From: Actinomadura soli
GTDB taxonomy: Bacteria; Actinomycetota; Actinomycetes; Streptosporangiales; Streptosporangiaceae
NCBI RefSeq assembly: GCF_005889715.1
Contig: NZ_VCKW01000075.1
Location: forward strand, 1-32,682
Length of the DNA stretch: 32,682 nt
Direction of reading: 5' to 3'
Numbering within the stretch: the stretch's first letter is position 1; every line of letters begins with the position of its first letter. A program made the translations under genes and the position numbers. This document shows, one piece after another, positions 1 through 8,101 of the stretch. The notes under the pieces were generated by a model. That model did no database searches, had not been told where the DNA came from, and worked only from the letters and a program-made list of their open reading frames with translations.

Positions 1-54
1 GCCCGGCCCACCCTAGCGCCGAACCAAGCAGATGCTAGGTAGGGGCGAGGGGGG

Positions 55-804
55 TCAGGGCGGGAACGTGCAGACGGCCACGGTCGCGTCGTCGTGCACC
101 TTCCCTCGCGGCCACGTGACCGCCTTCGGGTCGGTGCGCTCGATCTCGCGGGTCCGCTCGATCAGCCCGGAAGGACCGGGGTCGACGGCGAGCGCGGCGA
201 GCCCGGCCCAGTCGGTGGCGCCGAACAGGTCGGCCAGCCGGGTCGCGCCGTCCGTCATCAGGAACACGCGGCGCAGGTCGGCCACCGGCACGGTGCCCGT
301 GATCGCGGCCTCGGCCGCCGACGGGTCGGCGGCGGCGTAGTGGTGGCCGCCCGTGATCTCCTGCACGCCGTGGCGGCCGTCCAGCAGGACGGTCGAGTCC
401 GCCAGCACCAGGTAGTCGACCAGATCGCCCCGCACGCGCAGGGCCAGGACGGTCGCGGCCGGTGTCGCCGGCGTCCGCAGGTCGCAGGTCGCGCGGTGGG
501 ACGCGGCCACGTCCGCGATCGCGCCGGCGAGGCGCGCGACCAGCGGCCGGTGCCCCGGCGTGTGCGCGCCCTCGGGCGGGCCGACCGGCGGACCGGCGGG
601 CGGGCCGGTCCCGTCCAGCATCCGGGCGAGCAGCCGGGTGCCGAGCGACCGCGCGTACCAGGCGGTCCCGTGCGCGCACCCGAGGTCGGTGCCGAGCGGC
701 AGCCCGCACCCGTCGAGCACCACCACGGCCCCGGACGCGGCGGCCACGAAGTCCTCGTTCCCGCGCTCGGCGCTGCCCCGATCCGTCGCCCACGACACCC
801 GCAT
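55..804 (-). CDS. PP2C-like serine/threonine protein phosphatase
   Basis: 249-residue soluble protein with PP2C (PPM) hallmarks: R14-G-N-E-D18 near the N-terminus, the metal-binding DG.G at D31-G34, a central FLMTDGATR motif, and DDATV at 238-242 as the last conserved metal-binding motif. PP2C enzymes dephosphorylate Ser/Thr-phosphoproteins using Mn/Mg. At about 250 residues it is a minimal catalytic domain with no sensor or membrane segment. I chose the ATG at 804 because AGGAGGG lies 9 bases upstream and the conserved motifs begin right after it. It diverges from the channel gene at 922 across 117 bp. Some PP2C motifs are degenerate (DGCG for DGMGG), so the family call is good but the substrate is unknown. 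Confidence 0.8.
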   Translation of the reverse strand: MRVSWATDRGSAERGNEDFVAAASGAVVVLDGCGLPLGTDLGCAHGTAWYARSLGTRLLARMLDGTGPPAGPPVGPPEGAHTPGHRPLVARLAGAIADVAASHRATCDLRTPATPAATVLALRVRGDLVDYLVLADSTVLLDGRHGVQEITGGHHYAAADPSAAEAAITGTVPVADLRRVFLMTDGATRLADLFGATDWAGLAALAVDPGPSGLIERTREIERTDPKAVTWPRGKVHDDATVAVCTFPP

Positions 805-921
805 CGCGCCCGTCCCTCCTGCCGGCCACCAGTATGAGGGGGAGGGCGGCGGGGAGGAACACCCGGTGGGACGCTTGATCCCCATGAACCACGGGCGGAG
901 CGCCGGGCCGGGAGGGCCGAG

Positions 922-1674
922 GTGAGCGGATGGCTGTCGCCGGAGACCATCGACACGGTCACGCGCTACCTGGACCTGGCCGGAGTGTTCACGTGCGGGC
1001 TGCTCGGCGGCGTGGTCGCGCGGGCGGAGGGGCTCGACCTCTTCGGCTACCTCGTCGTCGGCACCGTCTCCGGGCTCGGCGGCGGCATCATCCGCGACAC
1101 GCTCCTGCAGCACGGCACGCCGGTCGCGCTGACGGACCCGGCCTACCTGCCGACCGCGTTCGCCGGCGCCCTGCTCGCGTTCCTGATCACGCTCCACGAG
1201 GAGCAGTGGGAGCGGCTCTTCACCCCGCTGGACGCGGCCGTCATCGGGTTCTGGGCGGTGACCGGCGCGCAGAAGACCCTGGCGGCCGGGCTCGGCTGGC
1301 TGCCCGCGGTGCTGCTGGGCACGATCACCGCGGTCGGCGGCAGCGCCGTCCGCGACCTGCTGCGCGGACGCGTCCCGGCCGTGCTCGGGGGCAACGCGCT
1401 CTACGCGACGGTGGCCGTCGCCGTCGCCGGGGTGTTCGTCCTGTGCTCGTACCTGAACGCGCCCACGGTCGGGATCGTCGGCGGCATCCTGCTGGGCCTG
1501 GTGCTGCGGACGCTCGCCCACCGTCGCGGATGGCGGCTTCCCGGCGGGCTGGCGCTGGAGCCGGGCACGGCGTTGCGTAGCGTGCGGGGCAGGTCCCGCC
1601 GCGACACCCAGGCCGGTCCAGAAGGCCCGGCCGGACCAGAAGGCCCCGAGGGACCAGGAAGGGAAGAGCCATGA
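922..1674 (+). CDS. TRIC / UPF0126-family membrane channel protein
   Basis: 250-residue integral membrane protein with about seven hydrophobic segments (near 17-34, 41-57, 75-91, 103-118, 124-143, 157-176, 181-197). Two internal repeats each hold the glycine-kinked helix typical of prokaryotic TRIC cation channels: GLGGGIIRD at 51-59 and AVGGSAVRD at 137-145. The family forms trimeric monovalent-cation channels. Start is GTG at 922 with GGGAGGG 5-11 bases upstream. After residue 205 the protein leaves the family core and ends in a collagen-like tail, GPEGPAGPEGPEGPG at 232-246, which is unusual. Its stop overlaps the amidohydrolase start by 4 bp (ATGA), so the two are translationally coupled. 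Confidence 0.88.
   Translation: MSGWLSPETIDTVTRYLDLAGVFTCGLLGGVVARAEGLDLFGYLVVGTVSGLGGGIIRDTLLQHGTPVALTDPAYLPTAFAGALLAFLITLHEEQWERLFTPLDAAVIGFWAVTGAQKTLAAGLGWLPAVLLGTITAVGGSAVRDLLRGRVPAVLGGNALYATVAVAVAGVFVLCSYLNAPTVGIVGGILLGLVLRTLAHRRGWRLPGGLALEPGTALRSVRGRSRRDTQAGPEGPAGPEGPEGPGREEP
1615..1659 (+). repeat. GP-rich repeat encoding a collagen-like tail
   Basis: Imperfect tandem units around GGACCAGAAGGCCC encode alternating GPE/GPA triplets at the C-terminus of the TRIC-family protein. The segment lies just before the ATGA junction with the next gene. It is probably slippage-prone; no function is evident. Confidence 0.7.
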
Positions 1675-2921
1675 CCGCCGCCGACACCGTCCTCGCCGGG
1701 TTGGACGACATCCGCCCGCACTTGGAGGAGTTCTACAAGGACCTCCACGCGAATCCGGAACTCGGGCTCGCCGAGCACCGCACCGCCGCACGGGTCGCGG
1801 AGCGGCTGCGGGAGTCGGGCTACGACGTCATCGACGGCATCGGGGGCACGGGCGTCGTGGGCGTCCTCTCCAACGGGGACGGGCCCACCGTGCTGCTCCG
1901 CGCCGACATGGACGCGCTGCCGGTGAAGGAGGACACCGGCCTCCCCTACGCCTCCACGGCGACGACCACCGACGAGGACGGGCGCCAGCAGCCGCTGATG
2001 CACGCGTGCGGGCACGACGTCCACATGACCTGCATGCTCGGATTCGCGCATCTGATGGCGCAGGCGAAGGACGTCTGGCAGGGGACGCTCGTCCCGCTGT
2101 TCCAGCCCTCGGAGGAGAACTCGGCGGGGGCCGACGCCATGGTCCGCGACGACCTGGCGGGCAGGATCCCGCGCCCGGACGTGGCGTTCGCGCAGCACGT
2201 CCTGCCCTACCCGGCCGGGTACGTCGGCGTCCGGCCCGGCCCGTTCTTCGCCGCGGCCGACAGCCTGCGCGTCACCCTGTACGGGCGCGGCGGGCACGGG
2301 TCCATGCCGCAGGCGACCGTCGACCCCGTCGTGATGGCGGCGATGTGCGTGCTGCGGCTCCAGACCATCGTGTCCCGCGAGCTGCCCCCGACGACCCCTG
2401 CCGTGGTGACCGTGGGCAGTGTCCAGGCCGGTGCGAGCTCCAACGTCATCCCCGCTACCGCCGTCATCCTCGTGAACATCCGCACCTACGACGAGGACAC
2501 GCGGCGGCAGGTCCTCGACGCCGTGAGGCGCTGCGTCAACGCGGAGGCGGCGGCGTCCGGCGCGCCGCGGGAGCCGGAGATCGAGCGTTTCAACGTCTTC
2601 CCGCCGACCCTCAACGACGCCGACGTCACCGGACGGCTCGCGCCCGCGTTCAAGGCGCGTTTCGGCGACGACTTCCACACCATCGAAATGCTGACGGCCA
2701 GCGAGGACTTCAGCCTGATCCCGGACGCCTTCGACGCCCCCTTCGCCTACTGGGGCATCGGCGGCATCGACCCGGGCCTGTACGCGAAGGCCGTCGACAA
2801 CGGGACCGTCCACCAGGACGTGCCCGTCAACCACTCCCCCAGGTTCGCGCCCGTCGTCCAGCCGACGCTCGACACCGGGATCGCCGCGCTGACGGTCGCC
2901 GCGCTCGAATGGCTCGGCTGA
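1671..2921 (+). CDS. M20 family metallopeptidase / amidohydrolase
   Basis: 416-residue protein of the M20D (HipO/AmhX/IAA-amino acid hydrolase) group, which cleaves N-acyl amino acids or similar amides using a metal centre. Visible motifs are HANPELGLAEH at 26-36, LLRADMDALPVKEDTG at 75-90, HACGHDVH at 111-118 (ligands C113 and H115), FQPSEE at 144-149, a histidine at 176, the dimerisation-domain GRGGHGSMPQ, the ASEDF motif and a late histidine in NHSPRF (H388). Length is normal for the family and there is no signal peptide, so it is cytoplasmic. It overlaps the TRIC gene by 4 bp. The substrate cannot be read from sequence. Confidence 0.9.
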   Translation: MTAADTVLAGLDDIRPHLEEFYKDLHANPELGLAEHRTAARVAERLRESGYDVIDGIGGTGVVGVLSNGDGPTVLLRADMDALPVKEDTGLPYASTATTTDEDGRQQPLMHACGHDVHMTCMLGFAHLMAQAKDVWQGTLVPLFQPSEENSAGADAMVRDDLAGRIPRPDVAFAQHVLPYPAGYVGVRPGPFFAAADSLRVTLYGRGGHGSMPQATVDPVVMAAMCVLRLQTIVSRELPPTTPAVVTVGSVQAGASSNVIPATAVILVNIRTYDEDTRRQVLDAVRRCVNAEAAASGAPREPEIERFNVFPPTLNDADVTGRLAPAFKARFGDDFHTIEMLTASEDFSLIPDAFDAPFAYWGIGGIDPGLYAKAVDNGTVHQDVPVNHSPRFAPVVQPTLDTGIAALTVAALEWLG

Positions 2922-2945
2922 CGGATCACTCTTGATCAGGAGAGG

Positions 2946-3629
2946 TCAGACGAGGACGGCCCGGTCGTCGACGCGGGCCACGGCGCGGACGGGCGCACCG
3001 TCCGCGCCCGCGAGGGCGATCGGGAAGAGCGACACGTCGATCGCGCAGCCCGCGTTCTGGGCGTCGAGGACGCGGCCGAGCCCGGTGAGGTTCTCGCCGA
3101 TCACCGCGCCGGCCCCGCACAGGACGCGGTGGGCCGCGAGGGAGAAGTCCCCGGAGCCCGGCGGCGGGGTTCGATCGACGCTCAAGGCGTCGATGGCGAC
3201 CGTCCGGACACCGGCCGCGACGATCGCCTCCGCGGTCTCGACGGCCGGGTACGGGTGGGCGAGGTAGTCGCCGCCGCCCCAGTGCGCCGACCAGCCCGTC
3301 GCGATGAGCAGGACGACCCCAGGGCCGAGGCCGCCGGGCAGCAGTTCCGGGCCGATGGGCGTCCGCGGAGGCAGGCCGCGGGCGTCCATCACCACGGCGG
3401 GGCCGGTGAAGCGGGTCAGGGGGAGCTCGTCCAGGCGCGGCAGGGAGTCGTCGATGTGGAAGGGGGCGTCCACGTGCGTTCCGGACTGCGACCCCATGTG
3501 CAGGCGCAGGACGTTCACGCCGGACTCGGCGGCCGACAGGGCCGGGACCGCCTCCACCTCCGGATCGCCCGGATACACGGGCATCCCGGTGGCGATCGGC
3601 ACCGACAGATCGAGCAGTTCAACGCCCAT
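2946..3629 (-). CDS. cyclase family protein (kynurenine formamidase-like)
   Basis: 227-residue protein of the cyclase family (PF04199), which includes bacterial kynurenine formamidases and polyketide cyclase-like enzymes. It opens with DLSVPIATGMPVYPGDP and carries the family's metal-binding signature SQSGTHVDAPFH. An in-frame upstream start exists at 3695, but it would overlap the divergent kinase gene, and the conserved domain starts directly after the ATG at 3629, so I chose the latter; no strong ribosome site is visible for either. It ends 24 bp from the convergent amidohydrolase. Neighbours are not a kynurenine pathway, so the formamidase role is only a family analogy. Confidence 0.8.
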   Translation of the reverse strand: MGVELLDLSVPIATGMPVYPGDPEVEAVPALSAAESGVNVLRLHMGSQSGTHVDAPFHIDDSLPRLDELPLTRFTGPAVVMDARGLPPRTPIGPELLPGGLGPGVVLLIATGWSAHWGGGDYLAHPYPAVETAEAIVAAGVRTVAIDALSVDRTPPPGSGDFSLAAHRVLCGAGAVIGENLTGLGRVLDAQNAGCAIDVSLFPIALAGADGAPVRAVARVDDRAVLV

Positions 3630-3672
3630 GGTTTCGATTATCCCGGGCGCGTTCACCCGATAGCGTTGCGAT

Positions 3673-4455
3673 GTGTTGCCACATGTGACAGCCATCCGCT
3701 ACGTGACGCCGCTGCGCGAGGGCGGGTCGCTGCCGGGCGTCGTCGAGGCCGACGACCTCGGCACCTACGTCATGAAGTTCCACGGCGCCGGGCAGGGCCG
3801 CAAGGCGCTGATCGCCGAGGTGATCACCGGTGAGCTGGCGCGCCGGCTCGGCTTCCGGGTGCCGGACCAGGTGATCATCGATCTGGACCCGGCGATCGGG
3901 CGCCACGAGCCCGACCCCGACGTGCAGGACCTGCTGAAGGCCAGTCCCGGCTGGAACCTCGGCGTCGACTTCCTGCCCGGGTCGCTCGGGTTCGACCCGC
4001 TCGGCTGGCGCCCCGACCCCGACTTCGCGTCCCGCGTGCTGTGGTTCGACGCGTTCACCGGGAATGTGGATCGGAGCTGGCGGAACCCGAACATGCTGGT
4101 GTGGCACGGTGACGTGTGGCTGATCGACCACGGCGCGACCCTCATCTTCCACCACGCCTGGACGAACGCGACCCGGCTGTTCTCCGGCCCGTACGACGTG
4201 GACGACCACGTCCTCACCCCGTACGCGACCCGGCTGGAGGCCGCCGAGGCCGATCTCGCCCCGAAGATCACGGAGGGGCTGCTGCGCGAGGTGACCGGCA
4301 TGGTGCCCGACCGCTGGCTGGACGGCGAGCCCGGTTTCGCCGGCCCGCAGGCCCTGCGGGACGCCTACGTCGACATCCTGCTGCCCCGCGCCGGGAAGCC
4401 GCGCGACTGGCTGCCCGCCCTGGAGACCGCGGGCCGGCCGGGCGGCGCCCGATGA
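3673..4455 (+). CDS. HipA-like kinase-fold protein
   Basis: 260-residue protein related to the C-terminal kinase lobe of HipA. The likely ATP lysine is K35 in TYVMKF. The catalytic region is FDAFTGNVDRSWRNPNM (D126, N131, D133, N138 or N140), and the magnesium-binding aspartate is D152 in LIDHGAT, matching the HipA N.DR..N and D.G motifs. It lacks the HipA N-terminal domain and no HipB-type antitoxin is adjacent, so a toxin role is doubtful. It is coupled by a 4-bp ATGA overlap to the DUF3037 gene. Start is uncertain: GTG 3673, TTG 3676 and GTG 3685 are all in frame, with the last entering directly at TAIRYVTPLREGG. Confidence 0.8.
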   Translation: MLPHVTAIRYVTPLREGGSLPGVVEADDLGTYVMKFHGAGQGRKALIAEVITGELARRLGFRVPDQVIIDLDPAIGRHEPDPDVQDLLKASPGWNLGVDFLPGSLGFDPLGWRPDPDFASRVLWFDAFTGNVDRSWRNPNMLVWHGDVWLIDHGATLIFHHAWTNATRLFSGPYDVDDHVLTPYATRLEAAEADLAPKITEGLLREVTGMVPDRWLDGEPGFAGPQALRDAYVDILLPRAGKPRDWLPALETAGRPGGAR

Positions 4456-4853
4456 GCAATATCAGGACGGCGGCCGAGCCCGCGATCTTCGAGTACGCGA
4501 CGCTGCGGATCGTCCCGCGCGTCGAACGCGGCGAGACGATGAACGTGGGCGTCGTGGTGTACTGCCGCGCCCGCGACTACCTGGGCTGCCGCACCCACCT
4601 GGACGAGCAGCGCCTGCTCGCCCTGGACCCGCTGCTGAACGTCGAGGGCGTCCGCGCCGCGCTCAGGGCCGTGGACGCCGTCTGCTGCGGCGGCGAGCGC
4701 GCGGGCCAGGCGGCGAAGGAGCCGCCCGGCACCCGGTTCCGCTGGCTGACCGCACCGCGCAGCACGATCATTCAGCCGGGCCCGGTTCACGCGGGCCTGA
4801 CCGAAAACCCGGAGGCGGAACTCGATCGCCTCTTGAACCTTCTTGTTAAATGA
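4452..4853 (+). CDS. DUF3037 domain-containing protein
   Basis: 133-residue protein matching DUF3037 by its opening FEYATLRIVPRVERGETMNVGVVVYCR, in which the PRVERGE..NVGV core is the recognisable signature. The function of the domain is unknown. It starts within the stop of the HipA-like gene (ATGA at 4452-4455), so the two are made together. As I recall, this pairing recurs in actinobacteria and suggests a functional unit. The C-terminal part (DRLLNLLVK) ends before a hairpin at 4878-4899. Confidence 0.82.
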   Translation: MSNIRTAAEPAIFEYATLRIVPRVERGETMNVGVVVYCRARDYLGCRTHLDEQRLLALDPLLNVEGVRAALRAVDAVCCGGERAGQAAKEPPGTRFRWLTAPRSTIIQPGPVHAGLTENPEAELDRLLNLLVK

Positions 4854-4877
4854 CGCTGAACAGAATCCGCACCCGGC

Positions 4878-4899
4878 CGGCCGGGAAACGAACCGGCCG
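4878..4899. terminator. GC hairpin between convergent genes
   Basis: CGGCCGG (4878-4884) and CCGGCCG (4893-4899) form a perfect 7-bp stem around an 8-base GAAACGAA loop. It lies in the 63-bp gap between the convergent DUF3037 and regulator genes and could end transcription from either side. There is no T-tract. Confidence 0.5.
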
Positions 4900-4916
4900 A
4901 GAAACGGACGCGACGT

Positions 4917-5825
4917 TCAATCCCACTCCCAGCGGATGCCGTGGTAACCGGCGGCCATGCCGAACTCGATGAAATGGACGCTGTGGTAACTGGACAACCG
5001 CAGGTCAGCCGAATCCTTGAGCGCGGTGTGGCCGTCCGGCCGCCAGGTGCGATAGCAGCGGGCGGGCAGGGCGGACGGGTGGAACCTGATCTCGATCAGG
5101 TACTCGTGCTGCGGGGCGCGGAACCCGCGCCCCTCCTCGTTGGCGGGCGGGCTGGCCTCGTCGAACCCGAAGCCGTACTCCAGCAGGTAGGTCTCGCCGC
5201 GGCCGAGGGCCCGGTCGAACAGCAGCTCGGCGGCGATGAGGCCGCTGCCCTCGTCCATCCGGACGCGTCCGAACCGGCAGCCCCGGACCGTTCTGGACGA
5301 CGGCAGGACGCCCTGTGGATGGTGGTAGACGGCGATCCAGCGGTCGACGCCGCGCTGCTGCGCCTGGAACACGGCGCGGACGCGGACCTCGTGGAGCTCG
5401 CGGCGGCGGCCGATGAGGTACTGGTCGTGCATGCTCAGCCCGGTGAGCTGCCGTTCACCGCGGTCGCCGATCTCGTCCAGCAGGTCGCGGACGCCCGGCT
5501 CGGGGCACAGCTCCTCCACCGGCAGCCACGGCCCGGTCGCGCGTTCGGCGGTCGGCTTGAGCAGCGTCAACAGGGAATGGCGCGGCAGTTCGAGGATGAC
5601 TTCAAGTCCTCGGACGGCGCGCATCGAATCGGCACGCTCGGGCCGGGTCCGGCCGCGCTGCCAGTAGCTCAGCGTGGACAGGCTGACGGCTATGCCCTGC
5701 TCGTCCAGGCGGCGGCGCAGCGAGTCGAGGCTGAGCCCGCGGGCCTGGATCGCCGCGTGCAGGGCGACATTGAACGGCCCGTACTGCAAGACCTGTAGGA
5801 GATCGTCTTCTGCGACACTCTGCAC
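4917..5825 (-). CDS. XRE-like HTH regulator with WEW-type C-terminal domain (paralog 1)
   Basis: 302-residue protein. Residues about 18-60 form an XRE-like helix-turn-helix; SLSTLSYWQRGRTRPER reads as the recognition helix and following turn. Residues from about 130 to the end form a beta-rich domain shared with the neighbour at 6074-7168: conserved pieces are LSMHDQY, GLIAAELLFDRALGRGETYLLEYGF, HEYLIEIRF, LPARCY and the terminal GIRWEWD. I do not recognise a named family for this domain. Start is GTG at 5825, with GGAGG 7 bases upstream. The two paralogs lie in tandem, suggesting duplication. A palindrome at 5879-5888 is a candidate operator. DNA-binding role is well supported; the regulated genes are unknown. 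Confidence 0.75.
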   Translation of the reverse strand: MQSVAEDDLLQVLQYGPFNVALHAAIQARGLSLDSLRRRLDEQGIAVSLSTLSYWQRGRTRPERADSMRAVRGLEVILELPRHSLLTLLKPTAERATGPWLPVEELCPEPGVRDLLDEIGDRGERQLTGLSMHDQYLIGRRRELHEVRVRAVFQAQQRGVDRWIAVYHHPQGVLPSSRTVRGCRFGRVRMDEGSGLIAAELLFDRALGRGETYLLEYGFGFDEASPPANEEGRGFRAPQHEYLIEIRFHPSALPARCYRTWRPDGHTALKDSADLRLSSYHSVHFIEFGMAAGYHGIRWEWD

Positions 5826-6073
5826 TGTTCGGCCTCCGGATCATCTCCGGCCGGCCCCCGCACAACGGCCTTGACAACTGCAATTGCAACTTCAGCGCTC
5901 ACTGTAAGCCCCCCGTGGCCCTATGCCAACAGGCAACTTTTGACGTCTCTCTCCGGCCTGAGCCCGGGGAGTACACGCGGTGGAAACGCGGGGTTCATGG
6001 AGTGTAGCTCCGCATGGCCCGCCGGTCATGTATTTCGCGGCCACGTTCACAGGGTCGAACTCGGCACTGTGTG
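5826..6073. other. intergenic region between regulator paralogs
   Basis: 248 bp with no convincing gene. It includes the leader of the downstream paralog and the perfect 10-bp palindrome TGCAATTGCA at 5879-5888, which is conspicuously AT-rich for this genome. Short frames here lack the codon bias of the neighbours. Confidence 0.6.
5879..5888. promoter_or_regulatory. palindrome upstream of regulator, candidate operator
   Basis: TGCAATTGCA is a perfect dyad 54 bp before the GTG start of the regulator at 5825. HTH regulators often control themselves through such sites, but binding here is inference only. Confidence 0.35.
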
Positions 6074-7168
6074 TCAATGCCACTCCCATTCAATACCGAC
6101 GATGCCGCGTCGAACGGCGCCGACCGCGATGTTCGCGCTGCCTGACGTGCCGATCCACAGTTCGCCGAGCCGCTGCCGCGGCGATTGCGAACTCTCCGCG
6201 GTGAAGCCGTAGCAGCGCGCGGGCAGCCGCTCGCCGTCGAACTGAATGATGGCGACGTAGTCGTGGACGGGATGGGAGAACCGCCGGTCGTAGCTGTCGT
6301 ACGCGGGCTCCTCGATGGGCCCGAGCTCGTACTCGACGACGGCCGTGTCGCCCGCCGACAGCACGCGGTCGAAGACGAGCTCGAACGCCACCAGGCCGCC
6401 TTCGGCCCGGATGCGCCCGGGACGGCAGTACCGCACCTCCGCGAGGCCGGCCGTCCCGGCGGCGGCGGGTGCCGAGTCGACCCCGGCGGCGCCGTCCGGC
6501 TCGTGGTCGGCGATGTTGCCGCCGTTTCCGGAGCTGCCGGGGTTCCCGGGGTTCCCCGTGAGCTCGGTGAACTCGGCGATGCCGGGAGCGTCGGAGTTTC
6601 CGGCGTTGCCCGCGGCGAAACCGACGTTGCCCGCCGCGACGCCGGTGTTGCCGGGCTGCTGGACGACGCTCGTCTGGTGGACGCAGACCACCCGGTCGAT
6701 GTCGTCGCCCGCCGCCCGCAGGACGGTGCGCACCGACAGCGTCCAGGAGCGGTGGACCTCGTCCAGCCGGAAGACGTCGTGGATGCTGAGCCGTTCGAGC
6801 CGGTGGTCGCCCGACCGGTCGAGCTGCCCGATGAGGCTCGCGTACTGCTCGGGGTCGGGCCACAGGTCCCGCACCGGCCGGCCGCGCTCGCCGGGCCCGG
6901 GCGAGCCCGCCGCCAGACCGCCGCGGACGGGGGTCGCGGTGGGCGCGGGATCGTCCAGCAGCTCGGTCAGCGTCCCCGGCGGGACCTGCAGGATCTCCTC
7001 GAGCGCGACGACGACGGTACGGGAGCGCGGACGGCTCCGGCCGCGCTGCCAGTAGCTCAGCGTGGCCACGCTGACGGTGAGTCCGCGCCGCCCCAACCGG
7101 TGCCGGATTCGTTCCAGGGTGAGACCGCTGGCCTGGATGGCCTGCCGTAACGCCCCGGCGAATTCCAC
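6074..7168 (-). CDS. XRE-like HTH regulator with WEW-type C-terminal domain (paralog 2)
   Basis: 364 residues from the GTG at 7168. The HTH occupies about residues 5-60 (VSVATLSYWQRGRSRPR), followed by a proline-rich linker and the same C-terminal domain as the neighbour: GLVAFELVFDRVLSAGDTAVVEYEL, HDYVAIIQF, LPARCY and terminal GIEWEWH. It differs by a Gly/Asn-rich insertion at about residues 172-230 that starts with three 7-residue units (GNTGVAA, GNVGFAA, GNAGN..). The frame is open further upstream to a TTG at 7234, but those 22 residues do not align with the paralog and hold promoter-like AT sequence, so I prefer 7168. Cytoplasmic DNA-binding protein; the effector is unknown. Confidence 0.72.
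   Translation of the reverse strand: MEFAGALRQAIQASGLTLERIRHRLGRRGLTVSVATLSYWQRGRSRPRSRTVVVALEEILQVPPGTLTELLDDPAPTATPVRGGLAAGSPGPGERGRPVRDLWPDPEQYASLIGQLDRSGDHRLERLSIHDVFRLDEVHRSWTLSVRTVLRAAGDDIDRVVCVHQTSVVQQPGNTGVAAGNVGFAAGNAGNSDAPGIAEFTELTGNPGNPGSSGNGGNIADHEPDGAAGVDSAPAAAGTAGLAEVRYCRPGRIRAEGGLVAFELVFDRVLSAGDTAVVEYELGPIEEPAYDSYDRRFSHPVHDYVAIIQFDGERLPARCYGFTAESSQSPRQRLGELWIGTSGSANIAVGAVRRGIVGIEWEWH
6590..6652 (-). repeat. 21-bp tandem repeat encoding GNxGxAA units
   Basis: On the minus strand GGCAAC recurs at 6652, 6631 and 6610, an exact 21-bp period, encoding GN-x-G-x-A-A units in the inserted loop of the regulator. It is followed by a further GNPGNPG segment. It is absent from the adjacent paralog, so it arose after duplication or was lost there. 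Confidence 0.75.
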
Positions 7169-7258
7169 GGCCGGATGGTACCCGTCCCGGAAGCCCGATT
7201 CATAGATCAGGACATACCAGGCAGGCAATGACAAGTCGGTTGGCGGATCCGGACGGGC

Positions 7259-8101
7259 TCAAAACAGGATCGACATGAACGAGCCGAGCTCGGTGAAACC
7301 GACCCTCCGGTAGACCGCCCGCGCCCGCGTGTTGTAGTCGTTCACGTAGAGCGACACCGTCGGCGCGACGGACCGCAGCGCCTCCCCCACGACGGCGGCC
7401 ATCCCGGCGGCCGCGCGGCCCTGCCCGCGAAGATCGGGCGGCACCCAGACGCCCTGCACCTGGCAGGCCCGCGGGGTGACGGCGCCGATCTCGGCCTTGA
7501 ACACGACGCGGCCGTCCTCGATGCGGGCGAACGCGCGGCCGTCGCGGATCAGCTCGGCGACGCGGGCGCGGTAGAGCACCCCGCCGTCGCCGGAGTCGGG
7601 CGAGATGCCGACCTCTTCGGTGAACATTGCCACGCAGGCGGGGTAGACGATGTCGAACTCCTCCATCCGAACTCGCCGGACCCCCGGGTCGGCCGGAACG
7701 GACGGGACGGCGGAGGTCGCCATCACCGGCTGCTCGGCGCGGACGGCCCGCGGCGGCCCCCAGTACGGCGCGAGGATCTCCCACAGCTCCCCGACGGGGC
7801 CCACGGGCCCGACGATCGACGAGCAGCGGCGTCCCTGCGCCTGGGCCCGCTCGGCGAACGCGCGGACGGCCTCCGGGCCCGCCGCGACCGGGATGAGGTT
7901 GGCGCCGGAGTAGCACAGCGACACGAGCCGCCCGTCCCGCAGGTAGCCCCACATCTGGGCGCCGAGACGGCGCGGGTCGAGGCCCGCGGCGTGCACGCGG
8001 GAGCTGACGAACACGTTGGACACCGGGTCGGCGTCCAGGATCGCGAGGGCCTCCGCCCGGTGCCGGTCGTCCAGCACGCGCACCGGGATCGAGCCCAGCA
8101 T
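7259..8101 (-). CDS. GNAT family N-acetyltransferase with N-terminal DUF4081
   Basis: 280 residues. The N-terminal half (about 1-125) resembles DUF4081, with VRVLDDRHRAEALAILDADPVSNVFV and RRCSSIVGPVGPVGELW. The C-terminal GNAT fold has the acetyl-CoA pyrophosphate loop RGQGRA at 225-230 and YNTRARAVYRRVGF at 257-269. In mycobacteria and many other actinobacteria the orthologous gene (Rv2867c type) sits directly after ispG (Rv2868c). Here it is separated from ispG by three peptidase genes. The frame extends to GTG 8137, and GTG 8107 is also possible; I used ATG 8101 because the domain begins there. The substrate is unknown. Confidence 0.82.
   Translation of the reverse strand: MLGSIPVRVLDDRHRAEALAILDADPVSNVFVSSRVHAAGLDPRRLGAQMWGYLRDGRLVSLCYSGANLIPVAAGPEAVRAFAERAQAQGRRCSSIVGPVGPVGELWEILAPYWGPPRAVRAEQPVMATSAVPSVPADPGVRRVRMEEFDIVYPACVAMFTEEVGISPDSGDGGVLYRARVAELIRDGRAFARIEDGRVVFKAEIGAVTPRACQVQGVWVPPDLRGQGRAAAGMAAVVGEALRSVAPTVSLYVNDYNTRARAVYRRVGFTELGSFMSILF

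Noticed and set aside
12..39. CCTAGC/GCTAGG inverted repeat at the left edge as terminator of the phosphatase gene
   Set aside because: Only 6 bp with a 16-base loop and no T-tract; too weak to call.
7169..7234. 22-residue N-terminal extension of the second XRE-like regulator from TTG 7234
   Set aside because: Does not align with the paralog, rare start codon, and contains TTGTCA and TATGAA promoter-like sequence.
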